From Anaerolineae bacterium (GTDB lineage: Bacteria > Chloroflexota > Anaerolineae > Aggregatilineales > Phototrophicaceae), in the NCBI GenBank assembly GCA_013360465.1, contig JABWBO010000067.1, positions 1-33,336 on the forward strand: a DNA stretch of 33,336 nt, given 5' to 3'. Position 1 is the stretch's first letter. Every line of letters starts with the position of its first letter. Below the pieces are notes generated by a model that did not search any database, had not been told where the DNA came from, and saw nothing but the letters and a program-made list of their open reading frames with translations. This document shows positions 6,601-17,859 of the stretch, piece by piece. Position numbers and translations under genes: made by a program.

Positions 6601-8985
6601 ATGAACAGAGTCTTTGAAAACCCTTACGGATATTTCACGCAGGACGGCAGGGAATACATCATCACCACGCCGCTGACGCCGCGCCCCTGGGGCAACGTCA
6701 TCAGCAACGGCGATTACAGCATGATGGTGTCCCAGACCGGATCAGGCTACAGCTGGCGGGGCAACGCCGGGCAGAACCGCATCACCCGCTCCTTCCAGGA
6801 CCTGGTCAAGGACAACTGGGGCAAGTATTTCTACATCCGCGACCTGCAGCGCCAGACCTGGTGGTCGGCGGCGTACAAGCCGGTCATGCGCCCCTATCAG
6901 CGCTGTGAAGTCGCGCATGGCTTGGGCTATTCCCGCTTCACCCAGCAGGTCGAAGACATCGAAAGCATCCTGACCGTCTTCGTCGCCGCCGATGCGCCGC
7001 TGGAAGTCTTCCGGCTGACGCTGACCAACCGAAGCGGTGAGATACGCGCGCTCGATGTGACCTCCTACGCCGAATGGCTGTTAGGGTTTGCGCCGGACGA
7101 ACACCGCGAGTTCCACCGGCTGTTCATCGAAACCACCGCCGACATCGCCCAGAGCGCCGTCTTCGCCCGCAAGTGCCTGTGGGGCTTTCCCGACGACAGG
7201 GGACGCCACAACAACGTGGACTGGCCCTACACCGCCTTCATGGCGGTCAGCGAACCGCTCAAGTCGCTCGACTGCGACAAAGAGACCTTCATCGGGCTGT
7301 ACAACAACGACGACCGCCCCAGGGCGATGACCGAACCGACCCTGGCGGGCAGGACCGGGCGCTTCACCGACGCCATCGCCGCCCTGCAGGTGGCGGTGAC
7401 GCTCTCGCCCGGCGAATCGAAGACGGTGGTCTTCACGCTCGGCGCTGCCGAAGACGGACGCGAAGACGCCGCTGATCTGATTCGCCGCTTTACCTCGCCA
7501 GAGAAGAGCGCACGGGCATTGCAGGCGGTCGGCGAGTTCTGGTCGCGCTTCGTCGATGTCGAAAAGGTGGAGACGCCCGACGACGCCCTGAACTTCATGA
7601 CCAACTACTGGCTGAAATATCAGGCGATCTCCTGCCGCCTGTGGGGCAAGTCGGCGTTCTATCAGGTCTCCGCCGGGTTTGGCTTTCGCGATCAGCTTCA
7701 GGACAGCCAGGTCTTCCTGGTGAGCGAACCGGACCTCGCCCGCCGGCAGCTTCTGATGCACGCCGCGCAGCAGTTCGTCGAAGGCGATGTGCTGCACTGG
7801 TGGTTCTCCATCCGGGGCGGCGGACCGCGCACCAACTGCTCGGACGATCTGCTGTGGCTGCCCTTCATCCTGAACAGCTACCTGAAGGAAACGGCGGATT
7901 ACGCCATCCTCGACGAGCCGGTGTCCTACCTGAACGGACCCGCCGAACCGCTCTACGATCACTGCAAGCGGGCGGTCGAGCGCGCCTTCTCGCGCTTCTC
8001 GCCGCGCGGCGTCCCGCTGATGGGCGACCACGACTGGAACGACGGCTTGAGCGCCGTCGGAACCCTGCTCAGGGGCGAAAGCTTCTGGGTGGCAGAGTTC
8101 CTCTATATGATCCTCGGCGACTTCGCCCCGCTGGCGCGGCGGCGCGACGACGAACGCTTCGCCGCGCGCTGCGAAGTCGTGCGCGACAGCCTGAAAGCGG
8201 CGCTGAACCAGCACGGTTGGGACGGCGCATGGTATTTGCAGGCGACCACCGACGACGGGCTGCTCCTCGGTTCGCACACCAACGTCGAAGGCAAAATCTT
8301 CCTGATGCCCAACATCTGGGCGGTGATCAGCGGCGCGGCGGAAGCGGGACGCGGCGAGACGGCGATGGCGGCGGTGACCGAATACCTGCTCAAGGATCAC
8401 GGCGCGCTGCTCAACTTCCCGGCGTTCACCCACCCGCGCCCGGATGTCGGCTACGTCACCCGCTATGCGCCGGGGCTGCGCGAAAACGGCGGAGTCTACA
8501 CCCACGCCGCCACCTGGGCGGTCTGGGCGTATGCGCTGGCGGGGCAGCCCGATCTGGCTTACGAAGCCTTCCGCCGCATCTGTCCGCCCAACCGCAGCGC
8601 CGACATCGACGCCTACAAGGCGGAGCCATACGTCACCCCCGGCAACATCGACGGACCTCTCTCGGAATTTCACGGGCGCGGCGGTTGGACGTGGTACACG
8701 GGTTCGGCGCAGTGGCTCCACCGCGTCGCCACCCACTGGATTCTGGGAATTCGCCCGCAGGAGGACGGACTGCTGATCGCGCCGTCCATCCCAGCGCACT
8801 GGGACGGTTTCAAGGTCACCCGCCGGTTTCGCGGCGCGGTATACGCGATTGAGGTCGAAAACCCCCAGCGCGTCAGCGGCGGCGTTCGCTCTGTGATGGT
8901 GGATGGACAGCCTCACCAGAGCAGCCTGCTCCCCGTCTTTGCCGACGGGAAGACGCACCCTGTCAGGATCGTCTTGGGGACGTAG
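6601..8985 (+). CDS. GH94 glycoside phosphorylase
   Basis: The 794-residue protein matches GH94 inverting phosphorylases, which split beta-glucosides with phosphate to give glucose 1-phosphate. The N-terminal beta-sandwich starts with NPYGYFTQDGREYIITTPLTP. The (alpha/alpha)6 barrel contains SAGFGFRDQLQDSQ, GDHDWNDGLSAVG with D478 at the usual general-acid position, and the phosphate-site segments GVYTHAATW and GWTWYTGSAQW. No signal peptide, so cytoplasmic. The length fits cellobiose or cellobionate phosphorylases; the well-studied 1,2-beta-oligoglucan phosphorylases are longer (over 1,000 residues), so the exact substrate is open. It follows a LacI-controlled promoter and lies opposite GH144-like and GH35 genes, which favours a beta-1,2-linked oligoglucan or related disaccharide. 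Energy-saving phosphorolysis would follow import. Confidence 0.88.
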   Translation: MNRVFENPYGYFTQDGREYIITTPLTPRPWGNVISNGDYSMMVSQTGSGYSWRGNAGQNRITRSFQDLVKDNWGKYFYIRDLQRQTWWSAAYKPVMRPYQRCEVAHGLGYSRFTQQVEDIESILTVFVAADAPLEVFRLTLTNRSGEIRALDVTSYAEWLLGFAPDEHREFHRLFIETTADIAQSAVFARKCLWGFPDDRGRHNNVDWPYTAFMAVSEPLKSLDCDKETFIGLYNNDDRPRAMTEPTLAGRTGRFTDAIAALQVAVTLSPGESKTVVFTLGAAEDGREDAADLIRRFTSPEKSARALQAVGEFWSRFVDVEKVETPDDALNFMTNYWLKYQAISCRLWGKSAFYQVSAGFGFRDQLQDSQVFLVSEPDLARRQLLMHAAQQFVEGDVLHWWFSIRGGGPRTNCSDDLLWLPFILNSYLKETADYAILDEPVSYLNGPAEPLYDHCKRAVERAFSRFSPRGVPLMGDHDWNDGLSAVGTLLRGESFWVAEFLYMILGDFAPLARRRDDERFAARCEVVRDSLKAALNQHGWDGAWYLQATTDDGLLLGSHTNVEGKIFLMPNIWAVISGAAEAGRGETAMAAVTEYLLKDHGALLNFPAFTHPRPDVGYVTRYAPGLRENGGVYTHAATWAVWAYALAGQPDLAYEAFRRICPPNRSADIDAYKAEPYVTPGNIDGPLSEFHGRGGWTWYTGSAQWLHRVATHWILGIRPQEDGLLIAPSIPAHWDGFKVTRRFRGAVYAIEVENPQRVSGGVRSVMVDGQPHQSSLLPVFADGKTHPVRIVLGT

Positions 8986-9059
8986 CGCCGCAGCCCACAG
9001 GCGAGAATCGCCGGGGCACGCGCCCTAGTCCGGAAAGGAAGATGCCTCATCCCATTGAA

Positions 9060-9085
9060 TGAAATGTCGCGTTTGAAATGTCGCG
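9060..9085 (+). repeat. Direct repeat TGAAATGTCGCG upstream of sugar-binding protein gene
   Basis: TGAAATGTCGCG occurs at 9060-9071 and 9074-9085, a 14-base period, about 90 bases before the binding-protein start. It may be a regulator site or a relic of slippage. It does not match the LacI operator upstream of GH94. Confidence 0.4.
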
Positions 9086-9170
9086 ATGCTGCGCCACCAG
9101 CGTGCGGCAAATCGTCTCGTCCGTCGCATCACGACCTTATCGTCAAAAACATCAATACGGAGATGATGGA

Positions 9171-10514
9171 ATGAAAGCCTTTACCAAACGCATCAGCGCG
9201 GCTCTTCTGCTCGTCCTGGTCCTCAGCCTGATCGTGCCGGCGCAGGCGCAGGGCGTCACCGTGCGCTATGCCAACTGGAACCTGGGCACGGAAGAAGAGA
9301 ACAACATCCAGCGCCAGCTAGTCGCCGCCTATGTCGAGATGCACCCGGAAGTCACGATTGAATTCGTGGACATGTCCGGCGATGGAAGCTGGACCGAGAA
9401 GCTGACCAATCTCGCCGCGCGCGGCGAGCTGCCCGATGTCTTCATGTCGGACAACACCCCCTACTACGTCCAGAGCGACTGGGCGGCGGACCTTTCGGCG
9501 ATGGTGGCGGACGATGCCGACTGGCAGAACGTGCCCCAGGTGTTGAAAGATGCTGTGAGCTATTCCGGCAGCGTGCTGGGCGTGCCCAGCGCCCAGTTCG
9601 TCATGGGCTACTTCGTCAACCAGGACCTGTTCGAGGCTGCCAACCTGGATGCCCCGGCATACGGCGCTTCGCTGGATGACTTCTATGCCGCCGTGACTGC
9701 CGTCACCGACGTACAGCAGGGCGTACTCGGTCTGAACGAGATGGAACCGATCCTCGGTTGGTATCCCAGCACCCAGGATGCCAGCCTGCAGTGGTTCAGC
9801 TTCGACGGCGCGCACATGAACTACAACGCCGACGGCTTCAAGGCGGCGGTCGACAGCGCCCTGGAAATGCTGCCCCATACCTGGCAGGGTCTTTCTGAAG
9901 AACAGAAGACGGCGTTCGCCTCGGTGGGTCCCTGGGAGCTGTTCCTGAACCAGGAAGTCGGCGCGACCTGGGACGGCGGCTGGGCGGTCCCCGGCTATGC
10001 CCAGAACGCCACCTTCAACTGGGATTTCCTGGGCATTCCGGGCGGCAATCAGGCGATGGTGGCGGACATCCTCGTCGTCTCCGCCACCGCCGCCGACCCG
10101 ACTGCCGCTTTTGACTTCGCCAAGTGGATGAGCTTCTCCGCCGAAGGCTATGCCAAAGAAGCCGAAATCGCCGCCGCCGCCGCCGCCGTGCCGACCCGTA
10201 TGCCGGTATCGGTCAGCGCTGAAAGCATCGACCTGTACCTGTCCCTGGTCGGCGAAAAAGCCGGTCTGCGTCAGGCGCTCGAAAACCTGGACAGCAGCCT
10301 GGTCGAATCGCTGGCGAAGATCGTCCCCGGCTACATCAATGCCCGCTGGGAAGGCAAGCCCGGCATCGACATCGGCGAGAACCTGGATGTGAACATGTGG
10401 TTCATGTTCGCCAATCTGTCATCCGGCGCGTACAAGTACTCCGACTACTCGGCGCAGCTGGAAGAGTTCGCCAACAATCTGCTGGATGAAGCGCGCGCGG
10501 CGCTGTCCAGCTAA
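9171..10514 (+). CDS. Extracellular solute-binding protein of a sugar ABC transporter (family 1)
   Basis: The 447-residue protein begins [13 protein letters not shown], with a Sec signal peptide ending at about residue 26 (PAQA|Q). There is no lipobox cysteine, so it is not an obvious lipoprotein. The start at 9171 has a GGAGAT site just upstream; the longer in-frame start at 9078 would put an improbable arginine-rich tail before the signal. The mature part is a family 1 (MalE-like) sugar-binding protein: [15 protein letters not shown], a long two-lobed body, and the segment [11 protein letters not shown] near the middle. It follows GH94 by 185 bases and may share its promoter. No permease follows directly. 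It may deliver sugar to one of the two permease pairs further downstream. Ligand unknown, probably an oligoglucan. Confidence 0.88.
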   Translation: MKAFTKRISAALLLVLVLSLIVPAQAQGVTVRYANWNLGTEEENNIQRQLVAAYVEMHPEVTIEFVDMSGDGSWTEKLTNLAARGELPDVFMSDNTPYYVQSDWAADLSAMVADDADWQNVPQVLKDAVSYSGSVLGVPSAQFVMGYFVNQDLFEAANLDAPAYGASLDDFYAAVTAVTDVQQGVLGLNEMEPILGWYPSTQDASLQWFSFDGAHMNYNADGFKAAVDSALEMLPHTWQGLSEEQKTAFASVGPWELFLNQEVGATWDGGWAVPGYAQNATFNWDFLGIPGGNQAMVADILVVSATAADPTAAFDFAKWMSFSAEGYAKEAEIAAAAAAVPTRMPVSVSAESIDLYLSLVGEKAGLRQALENLDSSLVESLAKIVPGYINARWEGKPGIDIGENLDVNMWFMFANLSSGAYKYSDYSAQLEEFANNLLDEARAALSS

Positions 10515-10541
10515 GCGGAATCTTGAAGGAAAACCATGAGC

Positions 10542-10562
10542 GGGAGACCCGGCGGGTCTCCC
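10542..10562. repeat. GGGAGACCC palindrome
   Basis: A 9-bp perfect stem (10542-10550 with 10554-10562) has a GGC loop and is followed by CTAC. It sits 28 bases after the binding-protein stop codon. Same family as 1799-1819 and 17896-17916. No T-run, so not a standard terminator. Confidence 0.7.
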
Positions 10563-10680
10563 CTACAATCAACGTGCCGCAGGAGCGAGCCGGCGGCTCG
10601 TCCGTTGAAACGATGCGAGACATGGCTTATGGATAAACGAATTCAAATTCGTATGATTTCGGCAGACGGCAAGAATGCCA

Positions 10681-10722
10681 TCCCTACACCCCAGGGATGT
10701 AGGGACGCGCTTCTGCGCGTCC
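10681..10722. repeat. Overlapping palindromes TCCCTACA/TGTAGGGA and GGACGCGC/GCGCGTCC
   Basis: Two 8-bp perfect inverted repeats share three bases: 10681-10688 with 10698-10705, and 10703-10710 with 10715-10722. The TAGGGACG core is shared with the inner part of the MITE-like element at 10892-11014. Confidence 0.65.
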
Positions 10723-10781
10723 GCCTGCTTCAATCCTACGTGTTCGTTTTCGGTATTCCATCAGGTTCTCCCTCCTTCTTA

Positions 10782-10813
10782 AGCCCCTCTCTCACACACG
10801 CGGGAGAGGGGCT
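10782..10813. repeat. AGCCCCTCTC palindrome
   Basis: A 10-bp perfect stem AGCCCCTCTC/GAGAGGGGCT (10782-10791, 10804-10813) is followed by GGGTGAGGATG. It matches the style of the 22393-22471 palindrome (GCCCCTCTCC/GGAGAGGGGC). Confidence 0.65.
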
Positions 10814-10891
10814 GGGTGAGGATGGAACGACTGCTCCCTCATAGACCGCAGCGGCGCCTGGTGAAGTGCCCGGTGCGCCGCTGTCAGGCGG

Positions 10892-11014
10892 GGGTGCATT
10901 TCAATATTTTGGGTACTTCAACGGACGATGCAGGCATCGTCCCTACGGAGGCACATTTCGTAGGGACGACGCCCGCGTTGTCCGCCCGTATCCCCAATAA
11001 TCTGAAATGCACCC
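10892..11014. mobile_element. MITE-like element, 123 bp, with 9-bp target site duplication
   Basis: The element has perfect 12-base terminal inverted repeats, GGGTGCATTTCA (10892-10903) and TGAAATGCACCC (11003-11014); similarity extends to roughly 23 bases each side. It is flanked by exact 9-base direct repeats GTCAGGCGG at 10883-10891 and 11015-11023. Inside are smaller hairpins (GGACGATG/CATCGTCC at 10923-10942; CCCTACG/CGTAGGG). No coding capacity. These are the marks of a non-autonomous transposed element moved by a transposase encoded elsewhere. Confidence 0.8.
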
Positions 11015-11025
11015 GTCAGGCGGCA

Positions 11026-11043
11026 GGCGGTTGACAAACCGCC
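11026..11043. repeat. GGCGGTT hairpin followed by CCTAC
   Basis: A 7-bp perfect stem GGCGGTT/AACCGCC (11026-11032, 11037-11043) with a GACA loop ends with the same CCTAC tail as the GGGAGACCC-type palindromes. It starts 3 bases after the MITE target duplication. Confidence 0.5.
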
Positions 11044-11126
11044 CCTACAGAATACTTGCGATTTTTCGTGTCCTGTCAGTAAATCTGAAGTGCCTTCTTT
11101 CACGCAGCAGAGCCGGAGATTTGGCG

Positions 11127-14028
11127 ATGCGCTCGAAACGGAACCGCGTTCGCGACATGGCGCTGTGGGCGGCGATCCTGCTGACGGCGCTCCTGGCTGC
11201 GGCGTGCGCCCCCCAGCCGACCCTCGAACTCCGCGCCGCCGCCTCGGCGCAGCGCCCGCCCCAGGACCCGACGGCGAGCCTGCCAGACCAGCCCAGCATC
11301 GAAATCTCCGCCGACTCCCTGGGTCTGCCGCTCGCCCAGGATGAGACCGCCCACCAGTACGCCGGGGGCAGCATCCTGCTTCAGCGGGGTGACAGCCTGC
11401 ATTTCGAAGTCGAAATCCCCGCCGACGGCGAATTCACCCTCGCCTTCGACCTCGCCGCGCCTGCCGGGTCATCACCTCCCGAAGGTCAGATGCGCGTCGA
11501 TGGGGAATTCCCCGTTCGTGATTTCCAGCGGCTCCTCTTCCCGATCTTCTTCCGCAGCGCCGACTCCACGTTCACGCAGGATCGCTACGGCAACGATGCG
11601 CTCATCCGTCAGGTGCGCGATGTGCGATGGTCGAACGCCGCCGCGCGCGATGTCAACTTCAGCCAGCCCTATCCGCTTCGGCTCAATCTTTCCGCCGGGC
11701 TGCACCGCTTCGACTTCACGCTGACCGAAGGCGCGCTCTACCTCGGCACGATCACGCTTCAGCCGTTCGTGCCCTACCCCGACTATGCCCACTATCTGGC
11801 ATCGCAGACTGGGCAGGAGTCGTCCGGCTTCCTGCTCGCCCTCGAAGCGGAACTGCCTTCCTACAAGAACAATACGTCCGTGCGCCCCGCCGGCAGCCGC
11901 AGCCTGACCGTCACCCCCTATGACACGTACCGGCTGCTGCTGAACACGCTGGGAGGCGACAGCTGGATCAAGAGCGGCAGCGCAGCGTACTACGAGTTCG
12001 AGGTCCCGCAGGACGGACTGTACGCGATCACCCTGCGCGCCCTGCAGAACACCCGCAGCGGTTTCACCGTCTTCCGCCGCATCACGGTCAACGGCGAGGT
12101 CCCCTTCGCGGAATTCAACGCCATCCCCTTCGCCTATTCGGCGGACTGGGTGGACGCAGCGCTCGGCGGCGAGACGCCTTACCGGGTCTTTCTGCATCAG
12201 GGCGTCAACATCCTGGGCGTCGAGGCGACCAACGCGCCCTACCTGCCCGCTATCGAGACGATTCAGGCTGCGCTGCTCGACATCAACGCCCTGGCGCTGG
12301 AGATTCGCCGGCTGACCGGCAACCAGCGCGACCCGTTCAAAGAGTGGGTCATCTCCGACTACATCCCCGACGTTCAGGAGCGGCTGAACGGCATCGCCCA
12401 GCGGCTCATCGATGATCAGGCAACGCTGACGGCAATCGACCCCAGCGGCGCGTCGCCCGAAGTGCTGACGTATCAGATGGCGATAGACAACCTGCTCTTC
12501 CTGGCATCCGACCCGGACAAGATTCCGGTCTACATGAGCCGGTTTTCGGAAGGGGCAGGGTCGGCGGCGCAGCAGCTTGGCTCGCTCCTGCCGCTGCTGC
12601 AAAATCAGCCGCTCGCCCTGGACCGGATCGCCATCCATTCGCCCGAAGTCGTGCCGATCACCTCCGGCGCGCCGTTCCTCACCGCCCTGTCTGAAGACCT
12701 CAAGCGCTTCGCCCAGTCCTTCCAGCCCGACCCCTATCGGACGATTGGCGCGAGCGACGACGAGCTGGAGGTGTGGGTCAACCGTTCCCGGCAGTACGTG
12801 AACCTGCTTCAGCAGATGGCGGACGCGACGTTCACGCCGCAGACGGGGATTCGCGTCAAGTTCTCCATCATGCCCGACGAGGCGAAACTGATCCTCGCCA
12901 ACGCCGCCGACATTCAGCCCGATGTGGCGCTGGGCGTCAGCACCGACCGACCCTATGAACTCGCCATTCGCAACGCCCTCTACGATCTGCGCGCCTTCGA
13001 CGACTTCGACTCCTTCATCCACGTCTTCGCGCCCGGCGCGCTCCTGGGCTACATCATCAACGACTCGGTCTATGCGCTGCCTGAAACGCAGGACTGCTGG
13101 CTGACCTTCTACCGCGCCGACATCCTCGATGCGCTGGGGATGTCCGTGCCGAGTACCTGGGGCGAAGTCATCGAGATTCTGCCGGAACTCCAGCGCTCCG
13201 GCATGAACTTCAACGCCCCGCTGTCGGTCGGTGCCGGGCAGCGGAACTACATCTTCACCGCGCCCTACCTCTTCAACTATGGAGCGCCGCTCTACAGCGA
13301 AGGCGGGTTTGCCACCGGCTTGCAGAGCGAAGAAGCCATCGCCGGCGTGCGGTTCATGGCGGAAAGCTTCACCCTCTACGGGATGCCCCTGACCACCGCC
13401 AGCTTCTTCCAGGACTTTCGTTATGGCACACTGCCGATCGGCGTCTCCAACATCATCGACACCTATGTCAAGCTGGTGACCGCCGCCCCGGAAGTCGGCG
13501 GACTCTGGAACATTGCCCCGTTCCCAGCGACCGTGCTGGCGGACGGCACAGAGAACCGCTATGCCACCGGTTCGGCGCAGACCAGCATCATGTTCGCGAA
13601 CACCGATCAACCGGAAGAAGGCTGGGAATTCCTGAAGTGGTGGCTCTCGACCGAAACACAGGCGGCGTTTCAGGAACAGATCGTCCTGAACTACGGACTC
13701 GAATACCTGTGGTTTTCAGCCAACCTGGAAGCGTTCAGCCGGCTGGATATCCCGGATGAACACAAGGCGGTCATCCTGGATCAGTGGGCGTGGCTGCAAG
13801 AGCCGGTGCGCCTGCCCGGCAGCTACATGCAGGAACGTGAGCTGAGCAATGTCTGGAACCGCATCGTGTTCGACGGCGTGAACCCCCGCGTGGCAATTGA
13901 CCGCTCCGTCATCACCATCAACCGCGAAATCGCCCGCAAAATGGAGGAATTCGGCTTCCTGGTGGACGGTCAGCAGGTGCGCGACCTGACCATCCCGACG
14001 ATTGCGACCGTGCAGGGGTGGATTGACA

Positions 14029-14039
<11 letters not shown>
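11127..14039 (+). CDS. Giant solute-binding lipoprotein with N-terminal carbohydrate-binding-like modules
   Basis: The 970-residue protein starts at [10 protein letters not shown] (11127), with GGAG 8 bases upstream; the longer frame from 11007 begins in a MITE. A lipoprotein signal ends at LAAAC (Cys27). Residues about 60-220 and 237-375 look like two beta-sandwich modules; the second starts [12 protein letters not shown] and resembles carbohydrate-binding modules. A helical linker follows to about 530. The last 430 residues form a family 1 solute-binding domain ([38 protein letters not shown]). Ordinary sugar-binding proteins are about 420-450 residues, so this is more than double. It overlaps the next permease by 11 bases. 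It may capture long or cyclic glucan at the membrane surface. The combination is seen in large carbohydrate operons of other bacteria, without a defined function that I know of. Confidence 0.82.
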
Positions 14040-14940
<901 letters not shown>

Positions 14941-14947
14941 ATGCTCG

Positions 14948-15849
<902 letters not shown>

Positions 15850-15853
<4 letters not shown>

Positions 15854-17859
15854 AGAAGCTGCCGGCGTTTCTCTTCATTCTGTTCGTCCTGGCGGCGGCG
15901 GGCGCGCCGCTGACCGCGCTTTCCCCTTACACAACCTGGACGCTCGGTCCGGGCAGATACCTGTGGCCCTCGCAGGACGCTTACACCCCGCTGGAAGAGA
16001 TCGACCTGCCTCTATCCGGTCCTGAAGAGATGTTCCTCGCCCCCGACGGTTCGCTGTATATCGCCGACACCGGCAACGGGCGCATCGTCCGGCTCGACGC
16101 CGATTTCCAGATCGCGGCGGAATACGGACTGGGCATCCTGGAGTCGCCCACCGGCTTGTTCGTCGACGAAGCGGGCACGCTCTACATCGCCGACGCCGGC
16201 AGGAACACCATCCTCATCCTGAGCGCAGACGGGGAGCTGATCAGCGAATTCGGGCGTCCGTCGGAACCGCTGTTCGGAACCAGACGCGAATTCCTGCCGC
16301 GCAAGCTGGTGGTTGACGCGCGCCGCAACCTGTACGTCGTCAGCGAAGGCTCGGTCGATGGTCTGGTGATGATGAACGCCGATGGTCATTTCATCGGCTA
16401 CTTCGGAGCCAACTCGGCGGACATGTCGCTCAAGATGATCTTGCAGCGCCTGTTCCTGACCGACGAGCAGCTCGATCAGTTCATCAAGAACGAAGCCGCC
16501 TCGCCTTCCAACCTGGCGCTCGACCGTCAGTCGCTCATCTACACCATCACCGCCGGGACCGAACGCGAAAGAAGCATCCGCCGCTTCACCGTTTCCGGCA
16601 AGAACATGTTTCCGGGGGTGTTCGGCTCGCGGACCTTCCGCGACATCGACGCCAGCGAAGACGGGCTGCTGGTGACGGTAGACGCCGACGGCTCGATCTT
16701 CGAGTACGATCTGAACGGCGTGCTGCTCTTCGTCTTCGGCGGGCAGGATCGCGGCGATCAGCGGCTCGGTTTGCTCAGCAACCCCACCGCCATCGAGCGC
16801 GTGGGCGATCTCCTGTACGTGCTGGATAAAGACAAGAACGCCATCGTCACCTACCAGGTCACCGATTTCGCCCGGCGCGTCCACGACGGCGTGCGCCTGT
16901 ACATGGACGGCTTCTACGCCGAAGCCAGACCCTACTTCGAGGACGTGCTGGAATTCAACGGCTTGTTCATCATGGCATATCAGGCAATTGCCGACGCCTA
17001 CTACAAAGAGGGCGATTACCCCAACGCCCTGCAATCCTACCGCTACGCCGAAGACCGCAGCGGCTATTCCGAAACCTTCTGGGAGCTGCGCAACGCCGTC
17101 TTGCAGCAGTCTCTCGGCAATGCGCTCGGCGTCCTGTGCGGCGGTTGGCTCATCCTCAGCATCTTCACCCGATTGGAACGGCAGCGGCGCTGGCTGGACC
17201 CGGTGCGCAGCCGGCTGCGCGAGACAGGACGGTTCCGGCTGGTGAGCGACTTCGCCTTCCTGTTCCGCTTCATCCGGCAGCCCGCCGACAGCTTCTACGA
17301 CATCAAGCACAATCTGCGCGGCAGCCTGCTCTTCGCCCTGCTCCTCTACGCCTGGGTGCTGGCGGTGCGCATCCTCTCGCTGTACGTGACCGGCTTCATC
17401 TTCAGCCCCTATTCGCTCTCCTGGCAGATCGATGTGGAGACGGAAATCGCCTATACGATTGTGCCGCTCCTGCTGTGGAACGTCGCCAATTATCTGATCG
17501 CCACCATCAGCGACGGCGAAGGACGCCTGCGCCATGTCTTCATCGGCAGCGCCTACAGCCTCTTCCCCTATGCGCTGTTCGGGCTGCCCATCGCCCTGCT
17601 CTCCAACCTGCTGACGCTCAACGAGGTCTTCCTCTTCACCTTCTCCACCCAGATCATGTGGTTCTGGACCGGGCTGATGCTCGTCATCATGGTCAAGGAG
17701 ATTCACAATTATTCCGGCGCAGAGACGGCGCGCAACATCCTGACCACCCTCTTCACGATGGCGTTGTTCCTGCTGACCGCCTACATCCTTTACGTCCTCT
17801 TCAACCAGCTTTACGAGTTCGTCATGGCGATCATTCGGGAGGTCAGTCTGCATGGCTAA
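15850..17859 (+). CDS. NHL beta-propeller - TPR - YIP1 membrane fusion protein
   Basis: The 669-residue protein starts at [14 protein letters not shown] (15850, ATGA overlap with the permease stop), a Sec signal or membrane anchor. Residues about 50-340 are NHL-type propeller repeats such as [19 protein letters not shown] and [18 protein letters not shown]. Residues 345-420 are TPR-like ([19 protein letters not shown]). After a membrane helix near 420-435, residues 470-665 form a YIP1-type five-helix membrane domain. The propeller is expected outside the membrane. It sits between two transporter halves and overlaps the DUF5696 gene by 8 bases, so it probably belongs to the uptake complex, perhaps as a sensor, scaffold or stabiliser. 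That role is inference; no characterised homologue is known to me. Confidence 0.8.

Larger units (their letters stand above)
10515..11126. other. 612-bp intergenic region filled with palindromic repeats
   Basis: No convincing gene is present between the two binding-protein genes. The space is made of at least five inverted repeats, listed separately, including a MITE-like element. Short reading frames in it are made of repeat sequence. A TTGACA at 11031-11036 lies inside a hairpin and could act as a -35 box, but no good -10 is seen at 16-18 bases from it. Confidence 0.6.

Noticed and set aside
7081-8958. A 625-residue open frame antisense to GH94
   Set aside because: Shadow frame of a gene with clear GH94 motifs.
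10536-11034. Short plus-strand frames in the intergenic region (10536-10844, 10816-11034)
   Set aside because: They consist of palindromic repeats and a MITE, with no protein-like features.
11472-13610. A 712-residue open frame antisense to the giant binding protein
   Set aside because: Low-complexity, Arg/Gly/Val-rich translation typical of the reverse complement of GC-rich coding DNA. The sense strand is a clear lipoprotein.
16012-17853. A 613-residue open frame antisense to the NHL-YIP1 gene
   Set aside because: Shadow frame: no domain, rich in His, Glu and Gln; the sense gene has clear repeats and membrane helices.
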